In this document: in pieces, positions 1 through 7,642 of the stretch
Layout: each line of letters begins with the position of its first letter
How positions within the stretch are numbered: position 1 is the stretch's first letter
Assembly (NCBI GenBank): GCA_028692555.1
Contig: JAQUXE010000004.1
Coordinates: forward strand, 1 to 33,414
Source of the DNA: Minisyncoccota bacterium
GTDB taxonomy: Bacteria > Patescibacteriota > Minisyncoccia > Minisyncoccales > Minisyncoccaceae
Direction: 5' to 3'
Length of the DNA: 33,414 nt
Position numbers and translations under genes: made by a program
The notes under the pieces: model-generated
What the model saw: the letters and a program-made list of their open reading frames with translations, nothing else
Told to the model about the DNA's origin: nothing
Database searches by the model: none

Positions 1-215
1 ACTTTAACATAGTTATCAGGAAGTAAATAAACTTCAATTTTATCACAATGACCTCCTAATGCTTCATCTAATGCATTATCCACTACTTCATAAACTAAAT
101 GATGCAGTCCTTGTGGTCCAGTTGAACCAATATACATACCCGGCCTTTTCCTTACCGGATCAAGACCTTCTAAAACAAATATATCTTTTGCGCTGTATGA
201 TTCTTTTTTTGCCAT
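1..215 (-). CDS. gyrB: DNA gyrase subunit B, N-terminal part (runs off the window)
   Basis: The first 71 residues of a GHKL-type ATPase subunit of a type II topoisomerase are visible; the rest lies beyond base 1. The N-terminus has the typical GyrB/ParE order: a stretch with [17 protein letters not shown], then [15 protein letters not shown], which holds the ATP-binding N-box (E and N coordinate Mg-ATP). GyrB introduces negative supercoils together with GyrA in the cytoplasm. ParE has a very similar N-terminus, but in a genome this small a single gyrase is the simpler reading. The ATG lies just after the pheT stop, one base apart, so gyrB is the third gene of a pheS-pheT-gyrB unit. The start is supported by the alanine-lysine-rich start typical of the family and by the tight spacing. 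Confidence 0.9.
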   Translation of the reverse strand, partial: MAKKESYSAKDIFVLEGLDPVRKRPGMYIGSTGPQGLHHLVYEVVDNALDEALGGHCDKIEVYLLPDNYVK

Positions 216-216
216 A

Positions 217-2079
217 TTATTTTCTTTCTTCCCAATTTATGGTTTCTTTAATTTTAATTATTATTTTATCAATTGTTTGCCCATCAAGAGTTTTTTCTTC
301 TGATTGAAGGTTTATTCTCAAAGAAATACTTTTCTTGCCCGATGGAACATTTTTTCCCTTGTAAACATCAAAAACCTCCGCTGACTTAACTAGATTAATT
401 TTTTCTATTTTAGATACAATTTCTTCAACATCTATCTTTTCATCAATTAAGCCGGATATATCCCTTGTTGCTATTGGATGATAAGAAACATGCTTGTATT
501 CTCTATTATCAATAGCATTTTTTTGTATTTTCTCAAAATCAAACTCAAAAAATGTAATTCCTGATTTAATTCCCATTATTCCAATAATATCTTTTCCAAT
601 TTTTATTTCTTCTTTAGTAAAAGAAACATTATTAATTCCTAAATTATTAAATAGTGCAAGAATATCACTTTTAACCCTAAGATAATCATTATTGCTTAGC
701 GCCCCAGATAAAACGACCCTTTCTTCTTTTCCAAAAACTTTTCCTAATTCAAATATTTTAACCTTGTCAAAATACTTAAGATTTTCTTTAGTAAAATTAA
801 TTAATTGAGGGAAAATTACTGGTCTAAGATATTTATAATATGAGCTGGCAGGATTAATAATTTCCCTAACAGTTAAATTAAAATCATCTTTTTCTTGATC
901 ACCTATAAAAGAATATCCAAAAACTTCTGAATATCCTAGTTCCTTCATTATATCTTTTGCTTTATTTTGCCAAAATATATCATAATTAATTTTTGCTGGC
1001 TCAGAAAATTCAGGTAAAGTTAAAGGAATTTTATCATATCCATAAATTCTACCCACCTCTTCAGTAATATTTTCAGGAATAGTGATATCTTGTCTTCTAG
1101 TTGGCACCTCAATTATCAAATTTTCTTTAACCGTAAAACCCAAATTTGTTAAAATTTTAATAATTTCTTTTTTTGAAATATTGACTCCTAAGGTATTATT
1201 AATCTCATCAATATTAATCTTAATATTCCACGGCTTTAATTTTTTTTCGTAAACATCAATCTTTTTTGATGAAGGCAAACCTATTAAATCAACCGCTCTT
1301 TCAATTGCACTAGCTGTTAAATTAGGGTCAATGTTTTGTTCAAATCTAATTGAAGCATCTGTTCTGATGTTTAGTCGCCTTGCTGTTTGTGATATTAGCT
1401 TAGGATTAAAATTAGCTGATTCTAAAACAATATTCTTTGTTTCTTTTGTAATTTCAGCTTTTTTACCACCCTTAATTCCAGCTATTGCTAGAGGCGCTTC
1501 ATCATCAGCTATAACTAAAATACTTTCATCTAAGGTATATTCTTTCTCTCCTAAAAGAGATATTTTTTCTCCCTTTTTAGCTTTCCTGACAGTTATGCCT
1601 CCAACAATTTTATCATAATCAAAAGCATGCATTGGTTGACCTGTTTCAAGCATAACATAGTTAGTAATATCCACTATATTATTAATAGAATTAATTCCAC
1701 AAACTTCTAGTTTATCTTTAATCCACTTGGGAGAATCTTCAATTTTAACATCTTTAATTATTGATGCAGTATATCTTAAACAATCATCATTATTCTCAAT
1801 AATGATTGGTAGCTTTTCTTTTAATGTTTCTTTAATTTTTGCTTTTGGATAAATAACTTTTATACCCAATAATACTGATAATTCTCTTGCGAGTCCAATA
1901 TGTGACAAACAATCCCCTGCTCTATCAGGCAAAACATCTATACTTAAGATATAGTCACTACCTTTCTTTTCTACATATTCATTTTCAAAAGCATGCATTG
2001 TTAAAATCTCAGCTATTTTTGTTGGCGTTGGCAGTTTTTCTTTAAAAAAAGATTGTAAATAATTATATGAAAATATCAT
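217..2079 (-). CDS. pheT: Phenylalanine--tRNA ligase beta subunit, short form without the OB-fold (B2) domain
   Basis: PheT pairs with PheS as an (alpha-beta)2 enzyme that charges tRNA-Phe. At 620 residues it is much shorter than the usual bacterial form of about 800. The sequence runs from the B1 start ([16 protein letters not shown]) almost directly to [22 protein letters not shown], so the roughly 110-residue EMAP/OB-fold tRNA-binding insert found in most bacterial PheT is missing. The B3/B4 editing region (around residues 140-270, with [17 protein letters not shown]), the B5 domain (about 290-370, with [25 protein letters not shown]) and the C-terminal anticodon-binding FDX-ACB domain (about 525-620, [15 protein letters not shown]) are all present. 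The loss is therefore a clean internal deletion and not decay. It starts 4 nt after pheS and is presumably co-translated with it. Confidence 0.95.
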   Translation of the reverse strand: MIFSYNYLQSFFKEKLPTPTKIAEILTMHAFENEYVEKKGSDYILSIDVLPDRAGDCLSHIGLARELSVLLGIKVIYPKAKIKETLKEKLPIIIENNDDCLRYTASIIKDVKIEDSPKWIKDKLEVCGINSINNIVDITNYVMLETGQPMHAFDYDKIVGGITVRKAKKGEKISLLGEKEYTLDESILVIADDEAPLAIAGIKGGKKAEITKETKNIVLESANFNPKLISQTARRLNIRTDASIRFEQNIDPNLTASAIERAVDLIGLPSSKKIDVYEKKLKPWNIKINIDEINNTLGVNISKKEIIKILTNLGFTVKENLIIEVPTRRQDITIPENITEEVGRIYGYDKIPLTLPEFSEPAKINYDIFWQNKAKDIMKELGYSEVFGYSFIGDQEKDDFNLTVREIINPASSYYKYLRPVIFPQLINFTKENLKYFDKVKIFELGKVFGKEERVVLSGALSNNDYLRVKSDILALFNNLGINNVSFTKEEIKIGKDIIGIMGIKSGITFFEFDFEKIQKNAIDNREYKHVSYHPIATRDISGLIDEKIDVEEIVSKIEKINLVKSAEVFDVYKGKNVPSGKKSISLRINLQSEEKTLDGQTIDKIIIKIKETINWEERK

Positions 2080-2083
2080 CTTA

Positions 2084-3088
2084 TTAGAATTGTTTTAAGA
2101 AATTAAGATTACCGCTATGAAATAATCTTATATCATTAATCTTGTATTTCATCATTGTTGGTCTATCAATTGATAACCCAAAAGCAAATCCTTTGTATTT
2201 TTTAGGATCCAGTCCCCCATTTTTTATTACATTAGGATGAACCATTCCAGCTCCCAATATTTCAACCCAACCTGTTCTTTTGCATGCTGCACAACCCTTA
2301 CCATCACAAACAGTACAAAGCATATCAACCTCAAAGCTTGGCTCTGTAAAAGGAAAATAGCTTGGTCGCAACCTTATCTCTACTTCTCTTTTAAAGAATT
2401 CTTCAAGAAACTTTTTTAATACTGCTTTTAAATTAGCAACGGAAACATTTTCATCAATTAAAAGACCCTCTAATTGAAAGAAATTTGTTTCATGAGATGC
2501 ATCGGTTGTTTCATATCTATAAACTTTACCAGGAACAATAATCCTAATCGGTGGCTTCATCTTTTTCATATATCTTACTTGCGCAGAAGATGTTTGAGTT
2601 CTTAAAACATTGCCTCCTTTTAAGTAAAATGTCTTTCCTAGCGACAATGCATCTCTTGCTGGATGCCCTTCAGGAATATTCAAAGCATCAAAATTATGCC
2701 ACTCATCTTCAATCTCAGGACCCTCTACAACACTAAATCCCATTAATTGAAATATTCTCTCCATTTCACGCCTTATCTGAGTAATTGGATGCAAACTTCC
2801 TAGATCAGTTGGTTTTGCGGGTAAAGTTAAATCAATCTCTTCTTTCTTTTCTTTAATAAAATCTTTTTCTTTCAACAAAAAAACTTCTTCAATTTCTTGA
2901 GCAAGTTGATTAATTTTTTGCCCTAATGTTTTTTTCTCCTCAATTGGTAAATCTTTAACTAAAGAAAAAAGATCTCTAATTTTTCCTTTTTTACTAAGAT
3001 AATCCCTTTTAAAAGATTCTAAATCAACACTATCTTTAATATTTTCTAGTTTATCAAGGGCTTCCTTTTTGATATTCTCTATATCCAT
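2084..3088 (-). CDS. pheS: Phenylalanine--tRNA ligase alpha subunit
   Basis: This is the catalytic class II subunit of PheRS, 334 residues, the usual length for the bacterial protein. An N-terminal coiled coil of about 90 residues is followed by the catalytic core. Visible motifs include LHPITQIRREMERIF, GPEIEDEWHNFDALNIP, the motif 2 stretch PGKVYRYETTDASHETNFFQLEG and a C-terminal GFAFGLSIDRPTMMKY (motif 3). A short Cys cluster (CTVCDGKGCAACK, around residues 258-270) resembles the zinc-binding insertion seen in many bacterial PheS. The gene has its own promoter (3097-3125) whose -10 lies 8 nt before the ATG, suggesting a leaderless or nearly leaderless mRNA. pheT follows after 4 nt. Confidence 0.97.
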   Translation of the reverse strand: MDIENIKKEALDKLENIKDSVDLESFKRDYLSKKGKIRDLFSLVKDLPIEEKKTLGQKINQLAQEIEEVFLLKEKDFIKEKKEEIDLTLPAKPTDLGSLHPITQIRREMERIFQLMGFSVVEGPEIEDEWHNFDALNIPEGHPARDALSLGKTFYLKGGNVLRTQTSSAQVRYMKKMKPPIRIIVPGKVYRYETTDASHETNFFQLEGLLIDENVSVANLKAVLKKFLEEFFKREVEIRLRPSYFPFTEPSFEVDMLCTVCDGKGCAACKRTGWVEILGAGMVHPNVIKNGGLDPKKYKGFAFGLSIDRPTMMKYKINDIRLFHSGNLNFLKQF

Positions 3089-3096
3089 ATACTACT

Positions 3097-3125
3097 ATTT
3101 TAGTCCAAAAAGAATAAAAAAGCAA
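3097..3125 (-). promoter_or_regulatory. Predicted pheS promoter, leaderless spacing
   Basis: On the minus strand a TTGCTT -35 (3120-3125) and a TAAAAT -10 (3097-3102) are separated by 17 bases. Only 8 bases lie between the -10 and the pheS ATG, so transcription should start within about two bases of the start codon. Confidence 0.55.
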
Positions 3126-3137
3126 ACTTTTCATTGT

Positions 3138-3437
3138 CTACTTTTTTAGAAATTTTAGCGCTATCCAGATTTCATCTTCTTCATAATTTGCGTCGAGAAG
3201 TTTTTTAAATATTGATTCGCTTATATCTTTTCTTACTGGATTATAGACATTAGATATTAATCCTTTAATATCGTGATTATTGTATTTTGGTAAACGAATC
3301 GCATAATGAGATGAGCCACCTTTTGGTTGTGTAACATTGAGACCCAATCTTTCTGCAGCTTTAATCCAAACCTCTCTCTTCTTGATATTTTTAAGTTTTG
3401 GCCACAGATCATTTCTTTTTATTCTGCTGTCTGCCAT
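3138..3437 (-). CDS. hicA: HicA-like mRNA interferase toxin (candidate)
   Basis: This 99-residue basic protein sits directly downstream of a HicB-like gene with a 4-nt gap. Its core, around residues 23-60, has the HicA layout: helix (EVWIKAAERLGLNV), then a glycine-rich strand turn followed by a histidine (QPKGGSSHYAIRLP). In the HicA dsRBD-like fold that histidine is the catalytic residue that cleaves mRNA on the ribosome. It is longer than classical HicA (about 60 residues), with an N-terminal extension of about 20 residues and a helical C-terminal tail (ISESIFKKLLDANYEEDEIW). The order antitoxin-then-toxin is also found in many hicBA loci. Assignment rests on local motif and context; a different small RNA-binding protein cannot be excluded. 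Confidence 0.55.
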   Translation of the reverse strand: MADSRIKRNDLWPKLKNIKKREVWIKAAERLGLNVTQPKGGSSHYAIRLPKYNNHDIKGLISNVYNPVRKDISESIFKKLLDANYEEDEIWIALKFLKK

Positions 3438-3441
3438 AGAT

Positions 3442-3762
3442 TTATGTAAGTTGAAACTCTCTCGCTATAGAAATGGTGGGGAGAGAAATATTATTTTTAA
3501 TTTCTAAACCGTTTATTGGTATATGAAAAGCAGTTTTAATAGAGTCTGTTAACGCTTCCATTATTTCTCTTTCTGAAGGATTTTTACTGGATCCTCCTGT
3601 CACTATTCCATCAAATTCTCTACATTTGGCCACCCATCCTTCTTCATCAACCTTAAAATCAAAGGTGAATTGACCACCCACCTCATCTATTTGTTTTATC
3701 ATTAACTCTAATGCTTCTTTTAGTTCCATATTATTTGAATTTTTTCTGTTTATAAAATTCAT
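3442..3762 (-). CDS. hicB: HicB-like antitoxin (candidate)
   Basis: A 106-residue acidic protein with a HicB-type partial RNase H fold signature: DEEGWVAKCREFDGIVTGGSS, followed after a short gap by EIMEALTDSIKTAF. These match the family pattern of a strand 'GG/EGWVA-C-E' and a regular 'EA-x-x-I' helix. HicB neutralises HicA and usually represses its own operon, but no DNA-binding HTH or ribbon-helix-helix is evident after residue 80. The first ATG (3762) and a second ATG 11 codons later (MELKEALEL, at 3729) are both possible; the second is a more typical family start. A TATAAT hexamer at 3792-3797 (minus strand) could be its -10. It is followed by the hicA-like gene. Confidence 0.55.
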   Translation of the reverse strand: MNFINRKNSNNMELKEALELMIKQIDEVGGQFTFDFKVDEEGWVAKCREFDGIVTGGSSKNPSEREIMEALTDSIKTAFHIPINGLEIKNNISLPTISIAREFQLT

Positions 3763-3810
3763 ATTTTTATAATTATTAACTGTATATTTTTATTATAAAT
3801 AAAGATAATA

Positions 3811-3838
3811 AAAAAGCAACCCCTTAGGGCTTCTCTTG
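3811..3838 (-). terminator. Rho-independent terminator of the tRNA operon
   Basis: Immediately after tRNA-Asp the minus strand forms an outer GCAA/TTGC stem and an inner CCC/GGG stem with a TAAG loop, followed by a run of six T. The stem is interrupted by a bulge, so its strength is uncertain. Confidence 0.55.
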
Positions 3839-3912
3839 CGGACCCGACCGGACTCGAACCGGCAGTCTCCTCCGTGACAGGGAGGCGCGATAACCAATTT
3901 CGCTACGGGTCC
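3839..3912 (-). tRNA. tRNA-Asp(GTC)
   Basis: A complete 74-nt cloverleaf: acceptor GGACCCG/CGGGTCC with discriminator G73 (the normal Asp identity base), D-arm GCGA/TCGC, anticodon stem CCTCC/GGAGG with loop CTGTCAC (anticodon GTC), and T-arm with loop TTCGAGT. CCA is not encoded (CAA follows the discriminator), so a CCA-adding enzyme is needed. It is the last of three co-directional tRNAs, 6 nt after tRNA-Met. Asp identity elements (G73, GTC) are intact. Confidence 0.97.
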
Positions 3913-3918
3913 ATAATG

Positions 3919-3990
3919 TGCCAAAGATGGGAATCGAACCCATAACAACTCGCTTATGAAACGAGCGCTCTACCACTGAGCTACTCTGGC
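3919..3990 (-). tRNA. tRNA with CAT anticodon (elongator Met, or Ile2 after lysidine modification)
   Basis: A complete 72-nt cloverleaf: acceptor GCCAGAG/CTTTGGC (with a G-T pair), D-arm GCTC/GAGC with standard loop AGTGGTA, anticodon stem CTCGT/GCGAG with loop TTCATAA, T-arm ATGGG/CCCAT with standard loop TTCGATT, discriminator A73, CCA not encoded. C11:G24 and a paired first base separate it from the initiator next to it. Elongator Met and the CAU-reading tRNA-Ile2 cannot be told apart by eye. Confidence 0.93.
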
Positions 3991-4003
3991 GCATAAATGA
4001 ATG

Positions 4004-4074
4004 TTGCGGTTCCTGGAATTGCACCAGGGTCTCCAGCTTATGAGACTGGCGAGGTACTACTCCTCCAAACCGCT
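4004..4074 (-). tRNA. Initiator tRNA-fMet(CAT) with unusual anticodon stem and T-loop
   Basis: A 71-nt cloverleaf with initiator hallmarks: position 1 (A) does not pair with A72, followed by 6 good pairs (GCGGTT/AACCGC), and the D-stem has the purine 11-pyrimidine 24 pair (A11:U24) typical of bacterial initiators. The anticodon stem is CCAGT/GCTGG with loop CTCATAA. The three consecutive G:C pairs at 29-31:39-41 are not conserved: they read A:U, G:C, U:G. The D-loop is only 7 nt (AGTAGTA), without the G18G19 doublet, and the T-loop is TGCAATT with G instead of U at position 55. CCA is not encoded. A promoter lies immediately upstream (4081-4108). Its folding is otherwise complete, so it is unlikely to be a pseudogene. 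Confidence 0.88.
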
Positions 4075-4080
4075 AATAGT

Positions 4081-4108
4081 ATCTTAGCAAAAAATGAAAT
4101 AAAATCAA
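4081..4108 (-). promoter_or_regulatory. Predicted promoter of the tRNA operon
   Basis: TTGATT (4103-4108) and TAAGAT (4081-4086) are 16 bases apart on the minus strand. The -10 lies 6 nt from the first base (A1) of tRNA-fMet, so the primary transcript may begin at or next to the mature 5' end. The -35 overlaps the stop codon of the upstream gene. Confidence 0.55.
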
Positions 4109-4605
4109 GTAATAATTTCTAATCTTCTTAATGCCTCTTCGCAAGAATCAAAAAGTTTTTGTAATTCTTCCATATTAAGTATGTAACCATGCCCTTCTTT
4201 TATCTCTTCTGCAATAGTATAAATATCTTTAATTCCCTCTATATCAGCAATTGAAGAATTTTCTATCATTTCAAATAGATTAACACCCACTGTTCCCTTA
4301 TTCTTCAAAACATCAATCAATAATTCTTCCATCATTAATATTGCTTTTTTATAATCTTTCTTATTCAAAAAAGTAGAAATCTTTTTACTTCTTTTAGTAA
4401 ACATAGTTTTAGAATCAAACTTTTGAAAACTTAAAAAATCATTAACTCTTCTTTTAGCGACTGGATGAATATAGTCCATCTTAAAATAATAATAAAAGAT
4501 AGCAAAGATAAAAGCAATTGAAATTATTAAAAATAATATCCTAAAAGGAAAAAGAAACTCAAATAATTCACTTGACTCTAAGAATTTTAAAATATCATCT
4601 ATCAT
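4105..4605 (-). CDS. Small membrane-anchored protein of unknown function downstream of gatA
   Basis: I do not recognise a family. The 166-residue protein has one strong hydrophobic segment at about residues 18-41 ([23 protein letters not shown]), followed by a basic stretch ([14 protein letters not shown]), so the long C-terminal part is probably cytoplasmic. That part is helical and rich in Lys and Glu (for example [17 protein letters not shown] and [19 protein letters not shown]) and could form a helical-repeat-like adaptor. Its ATG overlaps the end of gatA by 11 nt (ATGATAGATGA), so it is translationally coupled to the amidotransferase genes, but that says little about function. A CPR-specific conserved protein is the most likely reading. 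Confidence 0.75.
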   Translation of the reverse strand: MIDDILKFLESSELFEFLFPFRILFLIISIAFIFAIFYYYFKMDYIHPVAKRRVNDFLSFQKFDSKTMFTKRSKKISTFLNKKDYKKAILMMEELLIDVLKNKGTVGVNLFEMIENSSIADIEGIKDIYTIAEEIKEGHGYILNMEELQKLFDSCEEALRRLEIIT

Positions 4606-5968
4606 AATTATTAGCTATTTTAAGAAGTGCTTTTTCTTTAAATGGTTGTCCTATTAAATGTATTCCTATAGGCAATCCTTCATTCTTAGATGGTATCGAT
4701 ATTGCTGGAAGTCCTGCTAAATTAACACTCACAGTATAAATATCAGATAAGTACATTGCCATTGGATCTTCTTGCTTCTCTCCTAGTTTAAATGGCAAAC
4801 ATGGCGAAGTAGGGCCCAATATTACATCTACCTTCTTAAAGGCCTCTTCAAAATCATTTTTAATTAATGTTCTAGCTTTTAGCGCTTTTTTGTAAAATGC
4901 ATCATAGTATCCTGAAGATAATGTATATGTTCCAAGCATTATTCTTTTTTTGACTTCGCTACCAAAATAATTAGTTCTATTTTCTATAATCCCGTCAATG
5001 TTTTGACCATATCTTAAACCATCAAATCGCGCCAGGTTTGCACTTGCTTCTGCTGGTGCAATTATATAGTAACAAGCTAGAGCATATTCAGTGTGAGGCA
5101 AACTAACGTCAACTATTTCTGCTCCCATTTTCCTGTATTGATCAATTGCAACCATAATTGATTCTTTTACTTTTTCATCCAAGCCCTCTGCGAAGTACTC
5201 TTTAGGAACCCCAATCTTGAAACTATTTGATTCTTCTTCTACATATTCAACAGTTGTAGAATCATACTCATCAACTCCCTTTATTGCCTCAAAAACAATT
5301 TGGGCATCAGTAACATTCTTAGTTATTGGACCAGCTTGGTCTAGCGATGATGCAAACGCAATAATTCCGTTTCTAGAAACTGTTCCATATGTTGGTTTTA
5401 AACCAACAACACCACAAAATGATGCTGGTTGTCTTATTGAGCCACCTGTGTCTGTTCCTAGAGCATAAACACACATATCAGCAGCTACAGCAGCAGCAGA
5501 ACCACCTGATGAACCACCCGGAACTCTTTGTAGATCTCGTGGATTTTTAGTTGCAAAAAAAGCGGACTTCTCACAAGAAGAACCCATCGCAAATTCATCT
5601 AAATTAGTTTTACCTAGGAACACAGCTCCTTGTTTCTTTAGCTTTTCTACAACAGTTGCATTATATGGTGCGATATAGTTTTCTAAGAACTTAGAACTTG
5701 CTGTGCATTTTTCATCTTTAATTAAATAGTTATCCTTAAAAGCACAAGGTATTCCTGTTAACATTGTCATCTCTCCCCTTTTTATCATTTCATCGGCTTC
5801 TTTAGCTTGCTTTAATGCTAAATCTTTTGTAACGGTTACGAAAGCCCTTATCTCCTCATCTTTCTCTTCAATCTTTTTCAAATATGCAGTAGTTAATTCA
5901 ACTGAAGTAAAGTCCCCATTTTTAAGACCTTCGTGCGCTGATTTAATTGTTAGGTTTTCAATCTTCAT
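4595..5968 (-). CDS. gatA: Asp/Glu-tRNA amidotransferase subunit A
   Basis: This is the amidase-signature subunit of GatCAB. It releases ammonia from glutamine so that GatB can convert Glu-tRNA-Gln (and, where present, Asp-tRNA-Asn) to the cognate amide. The Ser-cisSer-Lys triad is intact: Lys78 in GIPCAFKDN, the serine-rich [12 protein letters not shown] around 153-154 and the nucleophile Ser177 in [10 protein letters not shown]. At 457 residues it is somewhat shorter than the usual 480-490, with the trimming at the C-terminus, which ends soon after [13 protein letters not shown]. It overlaps gatC by 11 nt and the next gene by 11 nt. gatB is not in the window. GluRS upstream is presumably non-discriminating. 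Confidence 0.96.
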   Translation of the reverse strand: MKIENLTIKSAHEGLKNGDFTSVELTTAYLKKIEEKDEEIRAFVTVTKDLALKQAKEADEMIKRGEMTMLTGIPCAFKDNYLIKDEKCTASSKFLENYIAPYNATVVEKLKKQGAVFLGKTNLDEFAMGSSCEKSAFFATKNPRDLQRVPGGSSGGSAAAVAADMCVYALGTDTGGSIRQPASFCGVVGLKPTYGTVSRNGIIAFASSLDQAGPITKNVTDAQIVFEAIKGVDEYDSTTVEYVEEESNSFKIGVPKEYFAEGLDEKVKESIMVAIDQYRKMGAEIVDVSLPHTEYALACYYIIAPAEASANLARFDGLRYGQNIDGIIENRTNYFGSEVKKRIMLGTYTLSSGYYDAFYKKALKARTLIKNDFEEAFKKVDVILGPTSPCLPFKLGEKQEDPMAMYLSDIYTVSVNLAGLPAISIPSKNEGLPIGIHLIGQPFKEKALLKIANNYDR

Positions 5969-6245
5969 TGTAAAGTATTTTTTTAACTTCGAGATAATTA
6001 TTTTTACTTCTAGAAAAAGAACTCATTAAATCACAATCATTATCTTTAGCAACATCTTCTCTCATTACACTCTCTAACTCAATAACGCTTGGCGTTGCCT
6101 CTATATCATCAGTATTTAATTCTTGAAGCTTTTTAACGTATTCTAAAATAGAAGAAAAACTCTTTCTCATCTCTTCCATTTCACCTTCTTTAATTTCTAA
6201 GTATGAAAGTTTAGCTATATTTTTAATTTCTTCACTTGATATCAT
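5958..6245 (-). CDS. gatC: Asp/Glu-tRNA amidotransferase subunit C
   Basis: A 95-residue protein with the normal GatC shape: N-terminal helix beginning [17 protein letters not shown], a central helix ([18 protein letters not shown]), then the conserved turn [22 protein letters not shown], which wraps around GatA. It holds GatA and GatB together in the transamidosome-type complex. It lies 23 nt after the end of gltX and overlaps gatA by 11 nt, through the sequence ATGAAGATTGA. A TATAAT -10 (6254-6259) sits 8 nt before its ATG, so gatC-gatA may also have their own leaderless transcript. Confidence 0.93.
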   Translation of the reverse strand: MISSEEIKNIAKLSYLEIKEGEMEEMRKSFSSILEYVKKLQELNTDDIEATPSVIELESVMREDVAKDNDCDLMSSFSRSKNNYLEVKKILYNED

Positions 6246-6253
6246 ATGGATAT

Positions 6254-6259
6254 ATTATA
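6254..6259 (-). promoter_or_regulatory. Predicted -10 of gatC, leaderless spacing
   Basis: A perfect TATAAT on the minus strand ends 8 bases before the gatC ATG. No -35 at standard spacing is convincing (a TTGATA lies 15 bases upstream), and the sequence is AT-rich, so this is a weaker case than the others. Confidence 0.4.
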
Positions 6260-6268
6260 CTAATATTA

Positions 6269-7642
6269 TTATTTTATCAATTCTATTGCTTCTTTTATCC
6301 TTTTCAATACCTTCTCTTTCCCTAGCACATTAATAATATCTAGTGGTCCAGCAGAATTTTTTTTTCCCGTAAGAGATACTCTTAATGGCCACAAGATATT
6401 TCCTCTATTATCTTCTTTGTTAGCTAGTTCCATCACATCACCACCTTCTGAGATAGTATTATATGTTTTTTCTAGTGATATTTTGATTTCTTCATCAGAC
6501 ATATCTTTCCATCTCAATAGCTCTTTATCATAGTCCAACTTTTCTTTAAAGAAGTAATTAGTTAGTTCAGTTATCTCTGAAAGTTTTTTTAATCTCTCAT
6601 GATATAAGGCAACTATCTTTAATAACTCCTCTATCGGCATCTGTGGAAGATATGGAAGACATTTTTCTGTGAGCTCCATTAGTGACATTTCTCTAATATA
6701 TAATCCATTTATCCAATCAAGTTTATCAATATTAAATATCGCCGCTGACTTTTGTATCTTCTCTAAAGAAAAATCATTAATTAATTCCTCCATTGTATAC
6801 ATCTCTTTCGTAGTTCCTGGATTCCAACCTAAAAATGCAATAAAGTTAAGCACTGCTTCAGGCAAATATCCTTCTGCGACATAATCATTTAATGATGTCT
6901 TTCCTGTTCTTTTAGACATTTTTTTCTTGTCCGTTCCAAGTATCAGTGGCAAGTGAGCATATTTTGGCTCTTTTGCTCCCAGTGCATTAATAATTAAAAT
7001 CTGCTTAGGAGTATTAGGAATATGATCTTCTCCCCTTATCACATGTGATATTTCCATCAACATGTCATCAACTGCGCAAGTAAAATTAAATAGAAAGTTA
7101 TCAAAATCCTTGGCTATTACAAAGTCGCCCATTGTATTAGTGTTGTTATCAATCTTTCCTCGAATAATATCATTAAAAGATATTACTTGATTAACTGGTG
7201 TTCTAAATCTAATGACTGATTTTTTTCCCTCTTTAAGATATTTTTCAACTGTTTCTTTTGGTAAATCTCTGCACTTGCCTCTGTATACTGGCGCCTCGCC
7301 AAGACCCATTAAGTGTTGTTTTTGTGCCTCAACTTCTTCCTTTGAACAAAAGCAGTGGTAAGCATGCCCATCTTTAATTAATTTTTCTAGCTGTTCTTTG
7401 TATAGCTCTCCCCTTTCGCTTTGCCTAAATGGTCCCTCATTCCATTTTATACCCAACCAATCAAGTCCTTTTATAAGTTCATCTTCCCATCTTTTTTCCG
7501 AACGTTCTTTATCGGTATCTTCTATTCTTAAGATAAAGTCACCTTTATTATTTTGTGCAAAAAGAAAAGGAAAAAGAGCGGTCCTTATAGTCCCGATATG
7601 CAATGGTCCTGTTGGTGATGGTGCAAATCTTGTTCTTATCAT
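6269..7642 (-). CDS. gltX: Glutamate--tRNA ligase (probably non-discriminating)
   Basis: A class I synthetase of 457 residues. The HIGH motif is in FAPSPTGPLHIGTIRTAL near the N-terminus and the KMSKR loop is in GTDKKKMSKRTGKTSLND around residue 245. A Cys-x-Cys near residue 108 (YHCFCSKEE) and Cys in RGKCRDL mark the zinc-like insertion, where the last ligand of the Proteobacterial CxCxnCxH set is not obvious. With gatC and gatA directly downstream, it most likely also charges tRNA-Gln with Glu for transamidation; this is inference from context. The ATG overlaps the murG stop by 4 nt (ATGA). Confidence 0.96.
   Translation of the reverse strand: MIRTRFAPSPTGPLHIGTIRTALFPFLFAQNNKGDFILRIEDTDKERSEKRWEDELIKGLDWLGIKWNEGPFRQSERGELYKEQLEKLIKDGHAYHCFCSKEEVEAQKQHLMGLGEAPVYRGKCRDLPKETVEKYLKEGKKSVIRFRTPVNQVISFNDIIRGKIDNNTNTMGDFVIAKDFDNFLFNFTCAVDDMLMEISHVIRGEDHIPNTPKQILIINALGAKEPKYAHLPLILGTDKKKMSKRTGKTSLNDYVAEGYLPEAVLNFIAFLGWNPGTTKEMYTMEELINDFSLEKIQKSAAIFNIDKLDWINGLYIREMSLMELTEKCLPYLPQMPIEELLKIVALYHERLKKLSEITELTNYFFKEKLDYDKELLRWKDMSDEEIKISLEKTYNTISEGGDVMELANKEDNRGNILWPLRVSLTGKKNSAGPLDIINVLGKEKVLKRIKEAIELIK

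Noticed and set aside
1331-1618. 95-codon plus-strand frame within pheT
   Set aside because: Antisense shadow of the PheT coding region with low-complexity composition and no recognisable domain.
3824-4024. 66-codon open frame on the minus strand
   Set aside because: It runs through the tRNA-fMet, tRNA-Met and tRNA-Asp genes; the apparent protein is a translation of tRNA sequence.
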